Assembly (NCBI RefSeq): GCF_002575655.3 | Contig: NC_053040.3 | Coordinates: forward strand, 464,738,780 to 464,802,779 | Direction: 5' to 3' | Source: Aegilops tauschii subsp. strangulata | Taxonomy: Eukaryota; Streptophyta; Magnoliopsida; Poales; Poaceae | DNA: 64,000 nt | Shown: piece after piece, positions 1 through 12,218 of the stretch | Layout: the number at the start of each line of letters is the position of its first letter | Position numbering within the stretch: the first letter of the stretch is position 1 | The notes under the pieces: generated by a model | The model's input: the letters and a program-made list of their open reading frames with translations, nothing else | Database searches by the model: none | Told to the model about the DNA's origin: nothing | Position numbers and translations under genes: made by a program

Positions 1-275
1 TCTTTGCAACTAAGATTAGCCTAAATGTGTACACTCCAACAAGAGCTTTGTACTACAAACCTTTTATAAATTGTTTAGTTCATTAATTGTCATCCTAAAG
101 ATCCACGCCAGGGTTAAATAGAATATTGCAACTGTATGCAAAGATCTTTATGTATGTTGAGGTGTCATGTGGTTTTACTAAAGCTTAGGTAGACAAAAAA
201 AATCATGGCTCCTTGTTTTGTGTCATATGCTTTCTCATCCTTGCAAATTAAGAAGTGATATTTGCCCCCCCCCCC
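1..275. other. Non-coding flank left of the first MULE
   Basis: AT-rich sequence ending in a run of about 14 C just before the TSD of the Mutator-like element. I see no ORF, RNA gene or recognisable repeat. Its right-hand continuation, before the MULE inserted, is the stretch from 5048. Confidence 0.5.
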
Positions 276-284
276 TTTAACAAA

Positions 285-480
285 GGGTTTTTATCACTTT
301 TGCCACTAGTTGTGTCACACTACTCACTTTTGCCATTAAAATGTTTCACTGCTCAAAAATGCCACTCTTCCGTTAGAGACACACTCAAAAATGCCATTTT
401 CTCACGTTACCGTCAGTCAAAGGCTCATTGACCACGTGATATGACCGTAATACCCCTGATTCCATTACATGTGGGCTCAT
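285..480 (+). repeat. Left terminal inverted repeat of the MULE
   Basis: Pairs with the right TIR at about 4835-5038. Near-identical blocks include CTCACGTTACCGTCAGTC and the repeated phrase CAAAAATGCCA. Similarity continues weakly inward to about 560, where a degenerate GGGGATCGAACC block corresponds to the tRNA-like B box of the right arm. Confidence 0.9.
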
Positions 481-985
481 TTGTAAGAGCAGGAAAAGAA
501 AAGCAATAGGGGAGAGTAGGGGATCGAACCTCGCACATTCAATCAGGGCGGCTAATACACGTGCGCGTAATAACCATCCAGGAAGACGCACTTATCTGTC
601 AATTATAGAGATCTTTAACTTGTAGTCCAATCGGGTTGACCTGACTAAGCTATCGATTATACTAATCCTATCCCCAAACTACTCGTACCTTTCCCTATCC
701 ATTAGCAGCCGCAGCCACAAACCGCCGCCGCCGCCCGCCAAACTCCTCCATTCGGGTACGGCCGGTCGCCGGCGCAGCCTGCGCAGCTCCGGCGCGCCTC
801 CACTCGCCGCAGCACCGACGCCTCCCGCCCTGCGCACCTCCCGCCCCGCAGCTCCGACGCCTCCCGCCCCGCGCACCTCCACTCGCCGCAGCTCCGGCTT
901 CCCTCCCGAGCAGCATCGCCACATGACTCCCATCTGACTCCTCTGTTCTTCCTCCGCCTGTGATTTCTTGAACAGAGGTTGTTCC

Positions 986-3900
986 ATGGCAATGGCGACG
1001 GACAACAGGTCCGAATCAGAGGCTTGCCTCGGCCACCAGATGGCGCTAAGTGTACAGGTCGCAACCTCTGATATTCCAGCAGGGTGAGTATGCTAATTAC
1101 TAGGATGATGCATATGTATTCATAGTAGTATGTAGCGGTCGAATTTTTTGTGTATAATTCATAGTGACTAACTGCACACAATTTGGTTATGTGTTCATGA
1201 TGATTTAGGATGGATGAGGAAACTGCTTGTATGCTGTCCGTTAGGATGGAAACAAGTCGTCTTAGTAGCGATGGCCGCAAGCGATATGTTGGCGGCTTTG
1301 ATTATCCTCTGTTTGTTGAATCCAGTATCACATACAAAACATTGTTGTGCAAGTTGTGTGATACCTATCCCTGGGGGTGTCGTGATTCTGTGGAGTTGAA
1401 GTACTACGAGAGGGAACAGAATATATGGGTTGATGTTGCATGTGATGATGATGCAGCTTTGATGTTTGGAAAGCATCAAGATTCAAAGAAAATATCTATG
1501 CTAATTGAGGTTCTTCAGAAATCTCCAACTCCCAACACACCGAACCGCAATCCACCTACACAGCCTTCTTATAGTGAGAGTCAACATACAGGGAGTCAGG
1601 CAATTGATGTTGATATAGTCAACATACAGGGAGTCAGGCAGTCTACTAGTATTGATGATCCTAACAGAGACATAACCGATGATGCTATACTCTCAGATAA
1701 TGATGATGAGAGGGAGTATCCTGACTTAGTCAAGAAGTCTACGAAAGAAGATGATTCAAAAGACATAGAAGAGGAAGATGATCCTCCAGCATATGAATCC
1801 ACTGACACTGAAGAGGAAGAAGAGAATAGAGATATGGGTTTAGTAGATGAGGAGGAAGAGGAGGAGGAGGAGGACAGACCTATTGTAGTGTATAATAAGG
1901 AGGATCCATCATTTGTAGAAGGATCGGCATTCCCCTCTTTGTTGGATTGCAAGAATGCACTTTCGACTTTTGCAATTAAAAGTGAATTTGACTATACAGT
2001 CCAAAAGAGTGATCCTAATAGGCTGAGAGTTTGTTGTGCATACAAGAGGTGTAAGTGGAGGATACATGACTCTTATATGAGGAATAGCACAATATTTCAG
2101 GTATAACTTGGTAATATCTAATTGATTTGATTGTTGTACCCTTTCTTCTATGCAATTGGTAGCAATACAATTTGATTTTGCTGTTTTTTGAATGCAGATC
2201 AAGGTGTGTCCTTTCTCTCATACATGCCCAACTAAGCTGAGAAATGAGAAGTTCAAGCCGGCTAAGAGTAGGTGGGTTGCTGATGTTATCCTAGATTGGG
2301 TCAGAAAGAACCCAGACATTGGCCCTACAGCTCTTCAAGAGAAGATCGAGGAGAAGTATCACTTCACGGTGTCGTACATGCGTGTATCTCGTGGTAAGGA
2401 GAAAGCAATGGATATGATTAGTGGAAAATGGAAAGATAGCTTCCATCTTCTCTATAGTTTCAAGGCTGAGGTGGAGAAGTGTTCTCCTGGTAGTGTAGTG
2501 GAAATAGACAAAGAGACTGTGAAGTACTCAATCAAAGGAAAAGTCAGGGAGAAGGAATGCTTTAGGAGAGTGTTCGTTTCATTCAAGGCATGTTGGCAAG
2601 GGTTTTTAGATGGGTGTCGACCATACTTGGCCGTGGATTCAACTGCACTAAACGGGAGATTCAAAGGGCAGCTAGCTTCTGCTTGTGCCATTGATGGCCG
2701 TAATTGGCTTTACCCGGTTGCCTACGAGGTGATAGAGACAGAATCATCAGATAGTTGGGCTTGGTTTCTTCAAAATCTATGTAATCTTATTGGGCATCCC
2801 GAAGGACTAGTCATACACACCGACGCTTGTAAAGGTTTAGAGACATCAGTAGAACAAGTGTGGCCTGGAGTGGAGCATAGGGAGTGTATGAGGCATCTTG
2901 TTGCAAATTTTGGGAAAAAATTCAAGGGCAAGGTCTATGATGATAATCTTTGGCCAGCAAGCTTGACTTATAGTTCTAGGAAGCACAATTGGCATATGAA
3001 GCAGATCCTTGCTAAGAAGAGTGTTCAAAAATATATGGCTGAACACCACACAAAGATATGGTATAGAAGCAAGTTCAATGAAATCTGCAAGGTTGACTAC
3101 GTCAATAACAACCTCGCAGAGTCATTTAATAGCAAAGTCAGGAAAATTAAGGCTCTTCTTATTGTTGACATGTTGGACAAGATTAGGCAGATGATAATGG
3201 AGAAGTTTGATTTGCGGATGAGGATAGCATTAGAAAAATGGCTTGGCCATCTCATAATACCAAGTGTGATAAAGGCACTACATGCCAAATCCAAAGGTAA
3301 ACAAACATCTTCTGCTCTTTCAACCGACTAATGTCATAACGAACTAAATTAAATGTTTAATATTTGGTGTTCTTTCCAGGACTAAAGATGAAGGTAGTTA
3401 GACGCAGTGATGTCGAGGCAGAAATTACTGCAGACGACAAAGAAAATAGGGAATGGAGGTACCCTGTTGACATAGCCAAGGAAACATGTAGCTGCAGGCA
3501 ATGGCAAGTCAAGGGTTTGCCATGTATCCATGCTCTATATTTCATTACTTCACTAAGAGGTCCGGTATCAGAAATTGAACCTTATGTACATGAGTTCTAC
3601 TCTGTAGCAAAATTCAAGGCTGCGTATGCAGACAACATACCTGCAATGGTAGGCAAGCAACAATGGGACATTGTTGACCCTGGCTTCAAACTACAAGCTC
3701 CAGTGTTGAGGAGGCCAAAAGGACGACCGCGGAAGACTAGAATCAGATCTAGTGCTGAAGGTGCTGGCCTTGGCCCTAGGAAAAGGAAGTGCAAGCGTTG
3801 CGGAGGCTTCGGCCACATAGCGAGAATTTGCAAAAATCCAGTTGACCCAGCATTTGGAGAAGATGAGGCTGACCTCCATGCTGGAGATGCCCCTTTTGTG

Positions 3901-4357
3901 GCCGGAGAAGGCGACCCTGAGCCATCCGTGGTTGCAAGTTCTGTGGGGTAACTCCAAAACCTGTGCTTTCTATATTTCAACATCCATGGCTACATCGCTA
4001 CATTCATGCATTTTCAACATTCTGTCCTATAATCTGAGTCGTCAAAGACTAATTTTACTTTCCACTTCCAAAGAATTTGAATACATGTAAGCTATGACTA
4101 TATTATGTACAAAATTGATGCTTTATATTTCCATTTTTTTGCAACATGACCAACTTCTATACAGCTCAAGGAAAAGCGTGAAGAAGAAAACAGAGAAGAA
4201 AACCAATAAAAGGAAGAACAAGGAAGATGAACATTCAACCAGAACTGAAGGTTCCACAAGTGGATCTGTTGCATCTCCCATGCATACCCGAGTTGCACAC
4301 AAATCGCCAGACAGCCCTGCCCAAAACACAAGAAGCAAAAAGAGGCTGCACATGTGA
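986..4357 (+). CDS. MURA-type Mutator transposase, five exons
   Basis: The transposase would bind the TIRs and catalyse cut-and-paste movement in the nucleus. I read exons 986-1083, 1209-2100, 2198-3296, 3380-3947 and 4165-4357. Every intron is GT-AG and the phases agree, giving 2850 nt or 949 aa with no internal stop. Domains in order: a PB1-like N-terminal region; a Glu/Asp-rich stretch (roughly 220-275); a MuDR DNA-binding region near 285-345; the MULE DDE domain with candidate catalytic Asp477 (AVDSTAL), Asp539 (HTDACKG) and Glu638 (AESFNSK); a SWIM finger C733-x-C735...C745-x-H747; and a CCHC knuckle C834-x2-C837-x4-H842-x4-C847. The last exon is Lys-rich. Exon 1 was added because its GTGAGT donor joins in frame to the ATG at 1210. 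A 297-codon first exon starting at 1210 is the alternative. Confidence 0.88.
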
Positions 4358-4729
4358 ACATTTGTGTGATTGTGACCTTATAAGATTGTGAACCTGGACC
4401 TGTTTATTTTGAACCTTATGTTGAGAATTTGGACCTTTTACTTCAAACTAGCAAGTGGATGTTATTCGACCTTAATGTATGTTTGTGAACATGAGACACT
4501 TTGTGTGCTGAAAACCCAGGAAATGAACATTATGTTTGCTTGTGTGCTGGATGTTTTCATCCTTATGTACATGCGTCATGGTAAATTTATTTTTTAGGGA
4601 AATTTAGAGAACCATTTGTTGCTGCTGTTGCGTGTACAACTTGAGTTTACTTGGTTTTTTAATAGCTATGCCAAGATATCACGTAAGGATATGTAGCATA
4701 TCTCCATTCATTAGTCAATAAATGACCTT

Positions 4730-4797
4730 GGGTGTAGTGGCTAGCTCGTGCGAGCGCATGCCCAGAGGTCTGGGGTTCGAACCCCTCTACAGCCTAT
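4730..4797 (+). other. tRNA-like segment (pol III A/B-box resemblance) inside the right arm
   Basis: GTAGTGGCTAGCTCGTGCGA resembles an A box, and TGGGGTTCGAACCCCT is a self-complementary T-arm with the GGTTCGA B-box core. Spacing is tRNA-like, but I cannot fold a full acceptor and anticodon arm, so it is not called a tRNA gene. The left arm holds a degenerate counterpart near 515-535. Confidence 0.4.
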
Positions 4798-4834
4798 TTT
4801 TACATCCTAAAAATTATTTCCCTGCCCCTGACAT

Positions 4835-5038
4835 GCGGGCCCACAGTTCGGGAAGAAATGGAGCCAGGGGCATTTCGGTCATCTAGCGCGGTCAACGAGC
4901 CTTTGACTGACGGTAACGTGAGAAAATGGCATTTTTGAGTATGGCTCTAACGGAACAGTGGCATTTTTGAGTACTGAAACATTTTAATGGCAAAAGTGAG
5001 TAGTGTGGCACAACTAGTAGCAAAAGTGATAAAAACCC
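4835..5038 (-). repeat. Right terminal inverted repeat of the MULE
   Basis: Reverse complement of the left TIR. Differences are scattered substitutions (for example TTTGCTACTAG here against TTTGCCACTAG on the left). The outermost bases AAAAACCC abut the TTTAACAAA duplication at 5039-5047. Confidence 0.9.
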
Positions 5039-5047
5039 TTTAACAAA

Positions 5048-5422
5048 AACTAAGAGTTGGTAGTCTAGTTTGGCATATAAACCTTAGGTCAGACTACCAT
5101 GTAAATATACAAATGAAACTATCAGGTCACAATTTTGTCTCTCTACATATGTGATATAAAGTGTGCAATAAAATTGTTGTTTTCTAATGCAACAATTTTC
5201 AAATGGTAAATATTTTGATGTGATGGAAAATGAATTTAACTAGATGCTAGAATCATGATACTTATGTACAAAAATATTTTTGGCAAGAAAAATGCAACCA
5301 TCGAAAATGAAGAATAAAAAACCTCATACAGGAAGCCACTATAAAGTTACACAATAGTAAAAAAAGATCATAAGAAAATGACCTATGTTTGTGTGCATGT
5401 GTGTGCTAGATGATATGATGGG
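5048..5422. other. Spacer between MULE and first Copia element
   Basis: AT-rich, without ORFs or repeats that I recognise. It is the original sequence into which both neighbours inserted. The last five bases before the LTR (5423-5427, TGGTT) are the Copia TSD. Confidence 0.5.
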
Positions 5423-5427
5423 TGGTT

Positions 5428-7152
5428 TGTTGGAAATATGCCCTAGAGGCAATAATAAATAAGTTATTATTATATTTCCTTGTTCATGATAATCGTTTAT
5501 TATCCATGCTAGAATTGTATTGATAGGAAACTCAGATACATGTGTGGATACATAGACACACCAGGTCCCTAGTAAGCCTCTAGTTGACTAGCTCGTTGAT
5601 CAATAGATGGTCACGGTTTCCTGACCATGGACATTGGATGTCGTTGATAACGGGATCACATCATTAGGAGAATGATGTGATGGACAAGACCCAATCCTAA
5701 GCCTAGCACAAGATCGTGTAGTTCGTTTGCTCAGAGCTTTTCTAATGTCAAGTATCATTTCCTTAGACCATGAGATTGTGCAACTCCCGGATACCATAGG
5801 AATGCTTTGGGTGTACCAAACGTCACAACGTAACTGGGTGGCTATAAAGGTGCACTACAGGTATCTCCGAAAGTGTCTGTTGGGTTGGCACGAATCGAGA
5901 CTGGGATTTGTCACTCCGTGTAAACGGAGAGGTATCTCCGGGCCCACTCGGTAGGACATCATCATAATGTGCACAATGTGACCAAGGAGTTGATCACGGG
6001 ATGATGTGAGTTACGGAACAAGTAAAGAGACTTGCCGGTAACGAGATTGAACAAGGTATCGGGATACCGACGATCGAATCTCGGGCAAGTAACATACCGG
6101 TAGACAAAGGGAATTGGGTACGGGATTGATTGAATCCTCGACATCGTGGTTCATCCGATGAGATCATCGAGGAGCATGTGGGAGCCAACATGGGTATCCA
6201 GATCCCGCTGTTGGTTATTGACCGGAGAGTCGTCTCGGTCATGTCTGCATGTCTCCCGAACCCGTAGGGTCTACACACTTAAGGTTCGGTGATGCTAGGG
6301 TTATAGAGATATTAGTGTGCAGTAACCCGAAAGTTGTTCAGAGTCCCGGATGAGATCCCGGACGTCACGAGGAGTTCCGGAATGGTCCGGAGGTAAAGAT
6401 TTATATATGGGAAGTCTTATTTTGGTCGCCGGAAAAGTTTCGCACTTTATCGGTATTGTACCGGGAGTGCCGAAAGGGGTCCAGGGGTCCACCAAGGGGG
6501 TCCACCAGCCCCGGGGGGCCACATGGGCTGTAGGGGGTGCGCCTTGGCCTATATGGGCCAAGGGAACCAGCCCCAAGAGGCCCATGCGTCAAGAGATAAG
6601 ATAAAAGGAGAGTCCTAAAGGGGGAAGGCACCTCCGAGGTGCCTTGGGGGGGAAGGACTCCTCCCTGGCCGCACCCTTCCTTGGAGGAAGGGCCAAGGCT
6701 GCGCCCCCCTCTCCCTTGGCCCTATATATAGTGGGGGGAAGGTAGGGCAGCGAGAGCTAAGCCCTGGCGCCTCCCTCTCCCTCCCGTGACACCTCCTCCT
6801 CCCCGCTTGCGCTTGGCGAAGCCCTGCCGGGATCCCGCTACTTCCACCACCACGCCGTCGTGCTGCTGGATCTCCATCAACCTCTCCTCCCCCCTTGCTG
6901 GATCAAGAAGGAGGAGACGTCGCTGCTCCGTACGTGTGTTGAACGCGGAGGTGCCGTCCGTTCGGCGCTAGGATCGTCGGTGATTTGGATCACGACGAGT
7001 ACGACTCCATCAACCCCGTTCTCTTGAACGCTTCCGCTCGCGATCTACAAGGGTAAGCAGATGCACTCCCCTTCCCCTCGTTGATAGATTACTCCATATA
7101 TTGATCTTGGTGATGCGTAGAAAATTTTGAATTTCTGCTACGTTCCCCAACA
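5428..7152 (+). repeat. 5' LTR of WIS-like copy A
   Basis: 1725 bp, TG...CA. It contains a TATA-like CCCTATATATAGTGG near 6720-6733, the probable promoter of the element. A short duplicated phrase (GGGGTCCACCA, near 6478-6505) is present here but single in the 3' LTR. GC-rich ORFs inside the LTR are not genes. Confidence 0.93.
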
Positions 7153-8473
7153 ATGGCATCATGAGCCAGGTTTATGCGTAGTTTCTATGCACGAGTAGAA
7201 CACAAAGTAGTTGTGGGCGTCGATTTTGTCAATTTACTTGCCGTTACTAGTCTTATCTTGATTCGGCGGCATCGTGGGATGAAGCGGCCCGGACCGACCT
7301 TACACGTACACTTACGTGAGACAGGTTCCACCGACTGACATGCACTAGTTGCATAAGGTGGCTAGCGGGTGTCTGTCTCTCCCACTTTAGTCGGATCGGA
7401 TTCGATGAAAAGGGTCCTTATGAAGGGTAAATAGAAATTGGCATATCACGTTGTGGCTTTTGCGTAGGTAAGAAACGTTCTTGCTGGAAACCTATACAAG
7501 CCACGTAAAACTTGCAACAACAATTAGAGGACGTCTAACTTGTTTTTGCAGCATGTGCTATGTGATGTGATATGGCCAGAAGATGTGATGAATGATATAT
7601 GTGATGTATGAGATTGATCATTTCTTGTAATAGGAATCACGACTTGCATGTCGATGAATATGACAACCGGCAGGAGCCATAGGAGTTGTCTTTATTTTTG
7701 TATGACCTGCGTGTCATTGAATAACGCTATGTAAATTACTTTACTTTATTGCTAAGCGCGTTAGCCATAGAAGTAGAAGTAATCGTTGGCGTGACAACTT
7801 CATGAAGACACAATGATGGAGATCATGATGATGGAGATCATGGTGTCATGCCGGTGACAAAGATGATCATGGTGCCCCGAAGATGGAGATCAAAGGAGCA
7901 AAATGATATTGGCCATATCATGTCACTATTTGATTGCATGTGATGTTTATCATGTTATGCATCTTATTTGCTTAGTAGGACGGTAGCTTAAATAAGATGA
8001 TCCCTCACTAAAATTTCAAGAGACGTGTTCCCCCTAACTGTGCACCGTTGCGAAGGTTCGTTGTTTCGAAGCACCACGTGATGATCGGGTGTGATAGATT
8101 CTAACGTTCGAATACAACGGGTGTTGACGAGCCTAGCATGTACAGACATGGCCTCGGAACACATGCAAAACACTTAGGTTGACTTGACGAGCCTAGCATG
8201 TACAGACATGGCCTCGGAACACAAGAGACCGAAAGGTCGAACATGAGTCGTATAGTAGATACGATCAACATGGAGATGTTCACCGATGATGACTAGTCCG
8301 TCTCACGTGATGATCGGACACAGCCTAGTTTGACTCGGATCATGTATCACTTAGATGACTAGAGGGATGTCTATCTGAGTGGGAGTTCATTAATCAGATG
8401 AACTTCATTATCATGAACATAGTCAAAAGGTCTTTGCAAATTATGTCATACGCTTTAGTTCTACTGTTTAAGA
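7153..8473 (+). other. Primer-binding site and untranslated leader of WIS-like copy A
   Basis: TGGCATCATGAGCC at 7154-7167 is a degenerate form of the initiator-Met tRNA primer site TGGTATCAGAGC usual in Copia elements. The leader is non-coding. It carries two copies, about 65 bp apart (near 8122 and 8187), of a 38-bp unit containing GAGCCTAGCATGTACAGACA. Confidence 0.75.
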
Positions 8474-11400
8474 TATGTTCCTAGAGAAAATTTAGTTGAA
8501 AGTTAGTAGTAGCAATTATGCGGACTGGGTCCGTAAACTGAGGATTGTCCTCATTGCTGCACAGAAGGCTTATGTCCTTAATGCACCGCTCGGTGTGCTG
8601 AACCTCAGCGTCGTCTGTAGATGTTACGAAACATCTGGCATACACGTTTTGATGACTACGTGATAGTTCAGTGCGTAATGCTAACGGTTTAGAATTGTGG
8701 CACAAGAGACGTTTTTTGAAACGTCGCAGAACATATGAGATGTTCCGAAGACTGAAATTGGGATTTCAGACTAGTGCCCACGTCAAGAGGTATGAGACCT
8801 CTGACAAGTTTCTTAAGCCTGCAAACTAAGGGAGAAAAGCTCAATCGTTGAGCATGTGCTCAGATTGTCTAAGTACTACAATCACTTGAATCGAGTGGGA
8901 GTTAATCTCCCAGATGAGATAGTGATGGTTCTCCATAGTCATTGCCACCAAGCTATTAGAGCTTCGTGATGAACTATAACATATCAGGGATAGATATGAT
9001 GATCCTTGAGCAACTCGTGATGTTTGACACCGCGAAAGTAGAAATCAAGAAGGAGCATCAATTGTTGATGGTTAGTAAAACCACTAGTTTCTAGAAGGGC
9101 AAGGGCAAAGGGATACTTCATTAAACGGGAAATCAGTTGCTGCTCTAGTGAAGAAACCCAAGGTTGAACCCAAACCCGAGACTAAGTGCTTCTGTAATGA
9201 GGGGAACGGTCACTGAAGCAGTACTACCCTAGATATTTGGTAGATGAGAAGGCAGGCAAGGTCGACAGAAGTATATTGGATATACGTTATATGAATGTGT
9301 ACTTTACTAGTACTCCTAGCAGCACCAGGGTATTAGATACCGGTTCGGTTGCTAAGTGTTAGTAACACGAAATAAAAGCTGCGGAATAAATGGAGACTAG
9401 CTAAAGGTGAGATGACGATGTGTGTTGGAAGTGTTTCCAAGGTTGATGTGATCAAGCATCGCATGCTCCCTCTACCATCGAGATTGGTGTTTGCGTTGAA
9501 CATGATTGGATTATGTTTATCGCAATACGGTTATTCATTTAAGGAGAATAATGGTTACTCTGTTTATTTGAATAACACCTTCAATGGTCTTGCACCTAAA
9601 ATGAATCTCGATCGCAATGATACACATGTTCGTGCCAAAAGATATAAAATAGTAATGATAGTACCACATACTTGTGGCACTGCCACTTGAGTCATATTGG
9701 TGTAGAACGTATGAAGAAGCTCCATGTAGATGGATCTTTGGACTCACTCGTTTTTGAAAAGATTGAGACATGCGAACCATGTCTATTGGTATATATGCAT
9801 GAAGAAACTCCATGCAGATGGATCGTTTGTACTCACTTGATTTTCAATCACTTGAGACATGCAAATCATACCACATGGGCAAGATGACTGAAAGGCCTCA
9901 TTTTCAGTAAGATGGAACAAGAGAGCAACTTGTTGGAAGTAATACATTTTGATGTATGCAGTCCAATGAATGCTGAGGCATGCAATGGATATCGTTATGT
10001 TCTTACTTCACAGATGATTTGAGTAGATGCTGAGAATATTTACTTGATGAAACACAAGTCTGAATTATTGAAAGGTTCAAGTAATTTCAGAGTGAAGTTG
10101 AAGATCGTCGTGACAAGAGGATAAAATGTCTATGATATGATCATAGAGATATCTGAGTTACGAGTTTAGCACACAATTAAGACATTGTGGAAAGTGTTTC
10201 ACAATGAATACCGCCTGGAACACCATAGTGTGATGGTGTGTCCGAACATCATAACTGCACCCTATTGGATATGGTGCATACCATGATGTCTCTTATCGAA
10301 TTACCACTATCGTTTATGGGTTAGGCATTAGAGATAACCGCATTCACTTTAAAAGGGGCACCACGCAATTCCGTTGAGACGACACCGTTTAGAGAAACCT
10401 AAGTTGTCGTTTCTTAAAAGTTTGAGGCTGCGACGCTTATGTGAAAAAGTTTCAGGCTGATAAGCTCGAACCCAAAGCGGATAAATGCATCTTCATAGAA
10501 TACCCAAAAACAGTTGGGTATACCTCCTATTTTAGATCTGGAAGCAAAAGTAATTGCTTCTAGAAGCGAGTCCTTTCTCGAGGAAAAGTTTCTCTCGAAA
10601 GAATTGAGTGGGAGGATGGTGGAGACTTGATAGGGTTATTGAACCGTCACTTCAACTAGTGTGTAGCAGGGCACTGGAAGTTGTTCCTGTGGCACCTACA
10701 CCAATTGAAGTGGAAGCTTATGATAGTGATCATGAAACTTCGGATCAAGTCACTACCAAACCTCGTAGGACGACGAGGATGCGTACTACTTCAGAGTAAT
10801 GCGTAATCCTGTCTTGGAAATCATGTTGTTGGACAACGATGAACCTACGAGCTATGGAGAAGCGATGGTGGGCCCATATTCCGACGAATGGCTCGAAGCC
10901 ATGAAATCTGAGATAAATGGATCTTTAAGAAGAAGACGGACATGGACGGTAATGTTACCGTCTATGAAGCTCGACTTGTGGCAAAGAGTATTTTCACAAG
11001 TTCAAGGAGTTGACTACGATGAGATTTTCTCATCCGTAGCGATGCTTAAGTCCGTCGGAATCATGTTAGCATTAGCTGCATTTATGAAATCTGGCAGATG
11101 GATGTCAAAACAAGTTTCCTTACCAGTTTTCGTAAGGAAAGGTTGTATGTGATACAATCAGAAAGGTTTTGTCGATCCTAAGGATGCTAAAAGGTATGCT
11201 AGCTCCAGCGATCCTTCCATGGACTAGAGCAAGCATCTCGGAGTCAGAATATACGCTTTGATGGAGTGATCAAAGTTTTTGGGTTTATACAAAGTTTGTT
11301 AGAAACTTGTATTTACAATAAAGTGAGTGGGAGCGCTACAACATTTCTGATAAGTATATGTGAATGACATATTGTTGATCCGAAATGATGTAAAATTTCT

Positions 11401-12080
11401 GGAAAGCATAAAGGGTTGTTTGAAAGGAGTTTTTCAAAGGAAGACCTGGATAAAAGCTGCTTACATATTGGGCATCAAGATCTATAGAGATAGATCAAGA
11501 CGCCCGATGATACTTTCAAAGAACACACACCTTGACATGTTTTTGAAAGAGTTCAAAATAGATCAGCAAAGAAGGAGTTCTTGGCTGTGTTACAAGGTGT
11601 GAGTATTGAGTAAGACTCAAGACCTGACCACAGCAGAAGAGAGAAAAAGGACGAAAGTCGTCCCCTATGCTTTAGACGTAGGCTCTACAGTATGATATGT
11701 TGTGTACCGCACTTGAAGTATGCCTTGCCATGAGTTGGTCAAGGGGTACAATGGTGATCCGGGAATGGATCACATGACAGCGGTCGAACTTATCCTTTGT
11801 ATCTAGTGGACTAAGGAATTTTCTCGATTATGGAGGTGAAAAGGAGTTCGTCGTAAAGGGTTACGTCGATGCGAACTTTGACACTAATCCGGATGACTCT
11901 GAGTAGTAAACCGGATTCGTATAGTAGAGCAATTATTTGAAATGGCTCCAAATAGCGCGTGGTAGCATCCACAAGATGACATAGATATTCGTAAAGCACA
12001 CACGGATCTGAAAGGTTCAGACCCGTTGACTAATAACCTCTCTCACAAGCATAACATGATCAAACCAGAACTCATTGAGT
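8474..12080 (+). pseudogene. Degenerate Copia gag-pol of copy A
   Basis: Remnants align in order with the nearly intact minus-strand copy at 37972-41951. They are: a gag start-like MFLEK stretch at 8475; a broken zinc knuckle near 9183-9230 (the codon after its His is TGA); a protease-like VLDTGSVAK near 9328; GAG-pre-integrase near 9668-9790; an integrase region to about 10330; a linker and RT start near 10800-11150; RT to about 11600; and RNase H ending near 12060. Many stops and frameshifts interrupt every domain, and the usual gag initiator is absent. No functional polyprotein could be made, so any movement would need proteins from another copy. Confidence 0.85.
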
Positions 12081-12218
12081 GTTAATCACATAGTGATGTG
12101 AACTAGATTGTTGACTCTAGTAAACTCTTTAGATGTTGGTCACATGGTGATGTGACCTGTCAGTGTTAATCACATGGTGATGTGAACTAGATTATTGACT
12201 CTAGTGCAAGTGGGAGAC

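Larger units (their letters stand above)
285..5038 (+). mobile_element. Complete Mutator-like transposon (MULE), autonomous-looking
   Basis: A 4754-bp class II element. It begins GGGTTTTTATCACTTTTGC at 285, and the reverse complement of its right end (5038) begins almost identically. A perfect 9-bp target-site duplication TTTAACAAA lies at 276-284 and 5039-5047; 9 bp is the Mutator hallmark. The terminal inverted repeats match closely for about 190 bp and more weakly beyond. Between them lies one multi-exon gene whose product has all the parts expected of a MURA-type transposase. Exact TSD, long TIRs and an open transposase together suggest a fairly recent and possibly mobile copy. The family name is not known to me. 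Confidence 0.95.

Noticed and set aside
702..1280. 192-codon minus-strand ORF over the MULE 5' region
   Set aside because: Antisense to the transposase first exon and leader, low-complexity Arg/Gly sequence, no domain.
1596..1952. Ser-rich minus-strand ORF
   Set aside because: Mirror of the acidic GAT/GAG-rich stretch of the transposase exon.
4730..4797. A genuine tRNA gene
   Set aside because: T-arm is good, but acceptor stem and anticodon arm do not form; kept only as tRNA-like.
9412..9690. Short Copia pieces as independent genes (also 29717-29974, 31353-31697)
   Set aside because: They are surviving open stretches of degenerate gag-pol in the two inactive Copia copies.
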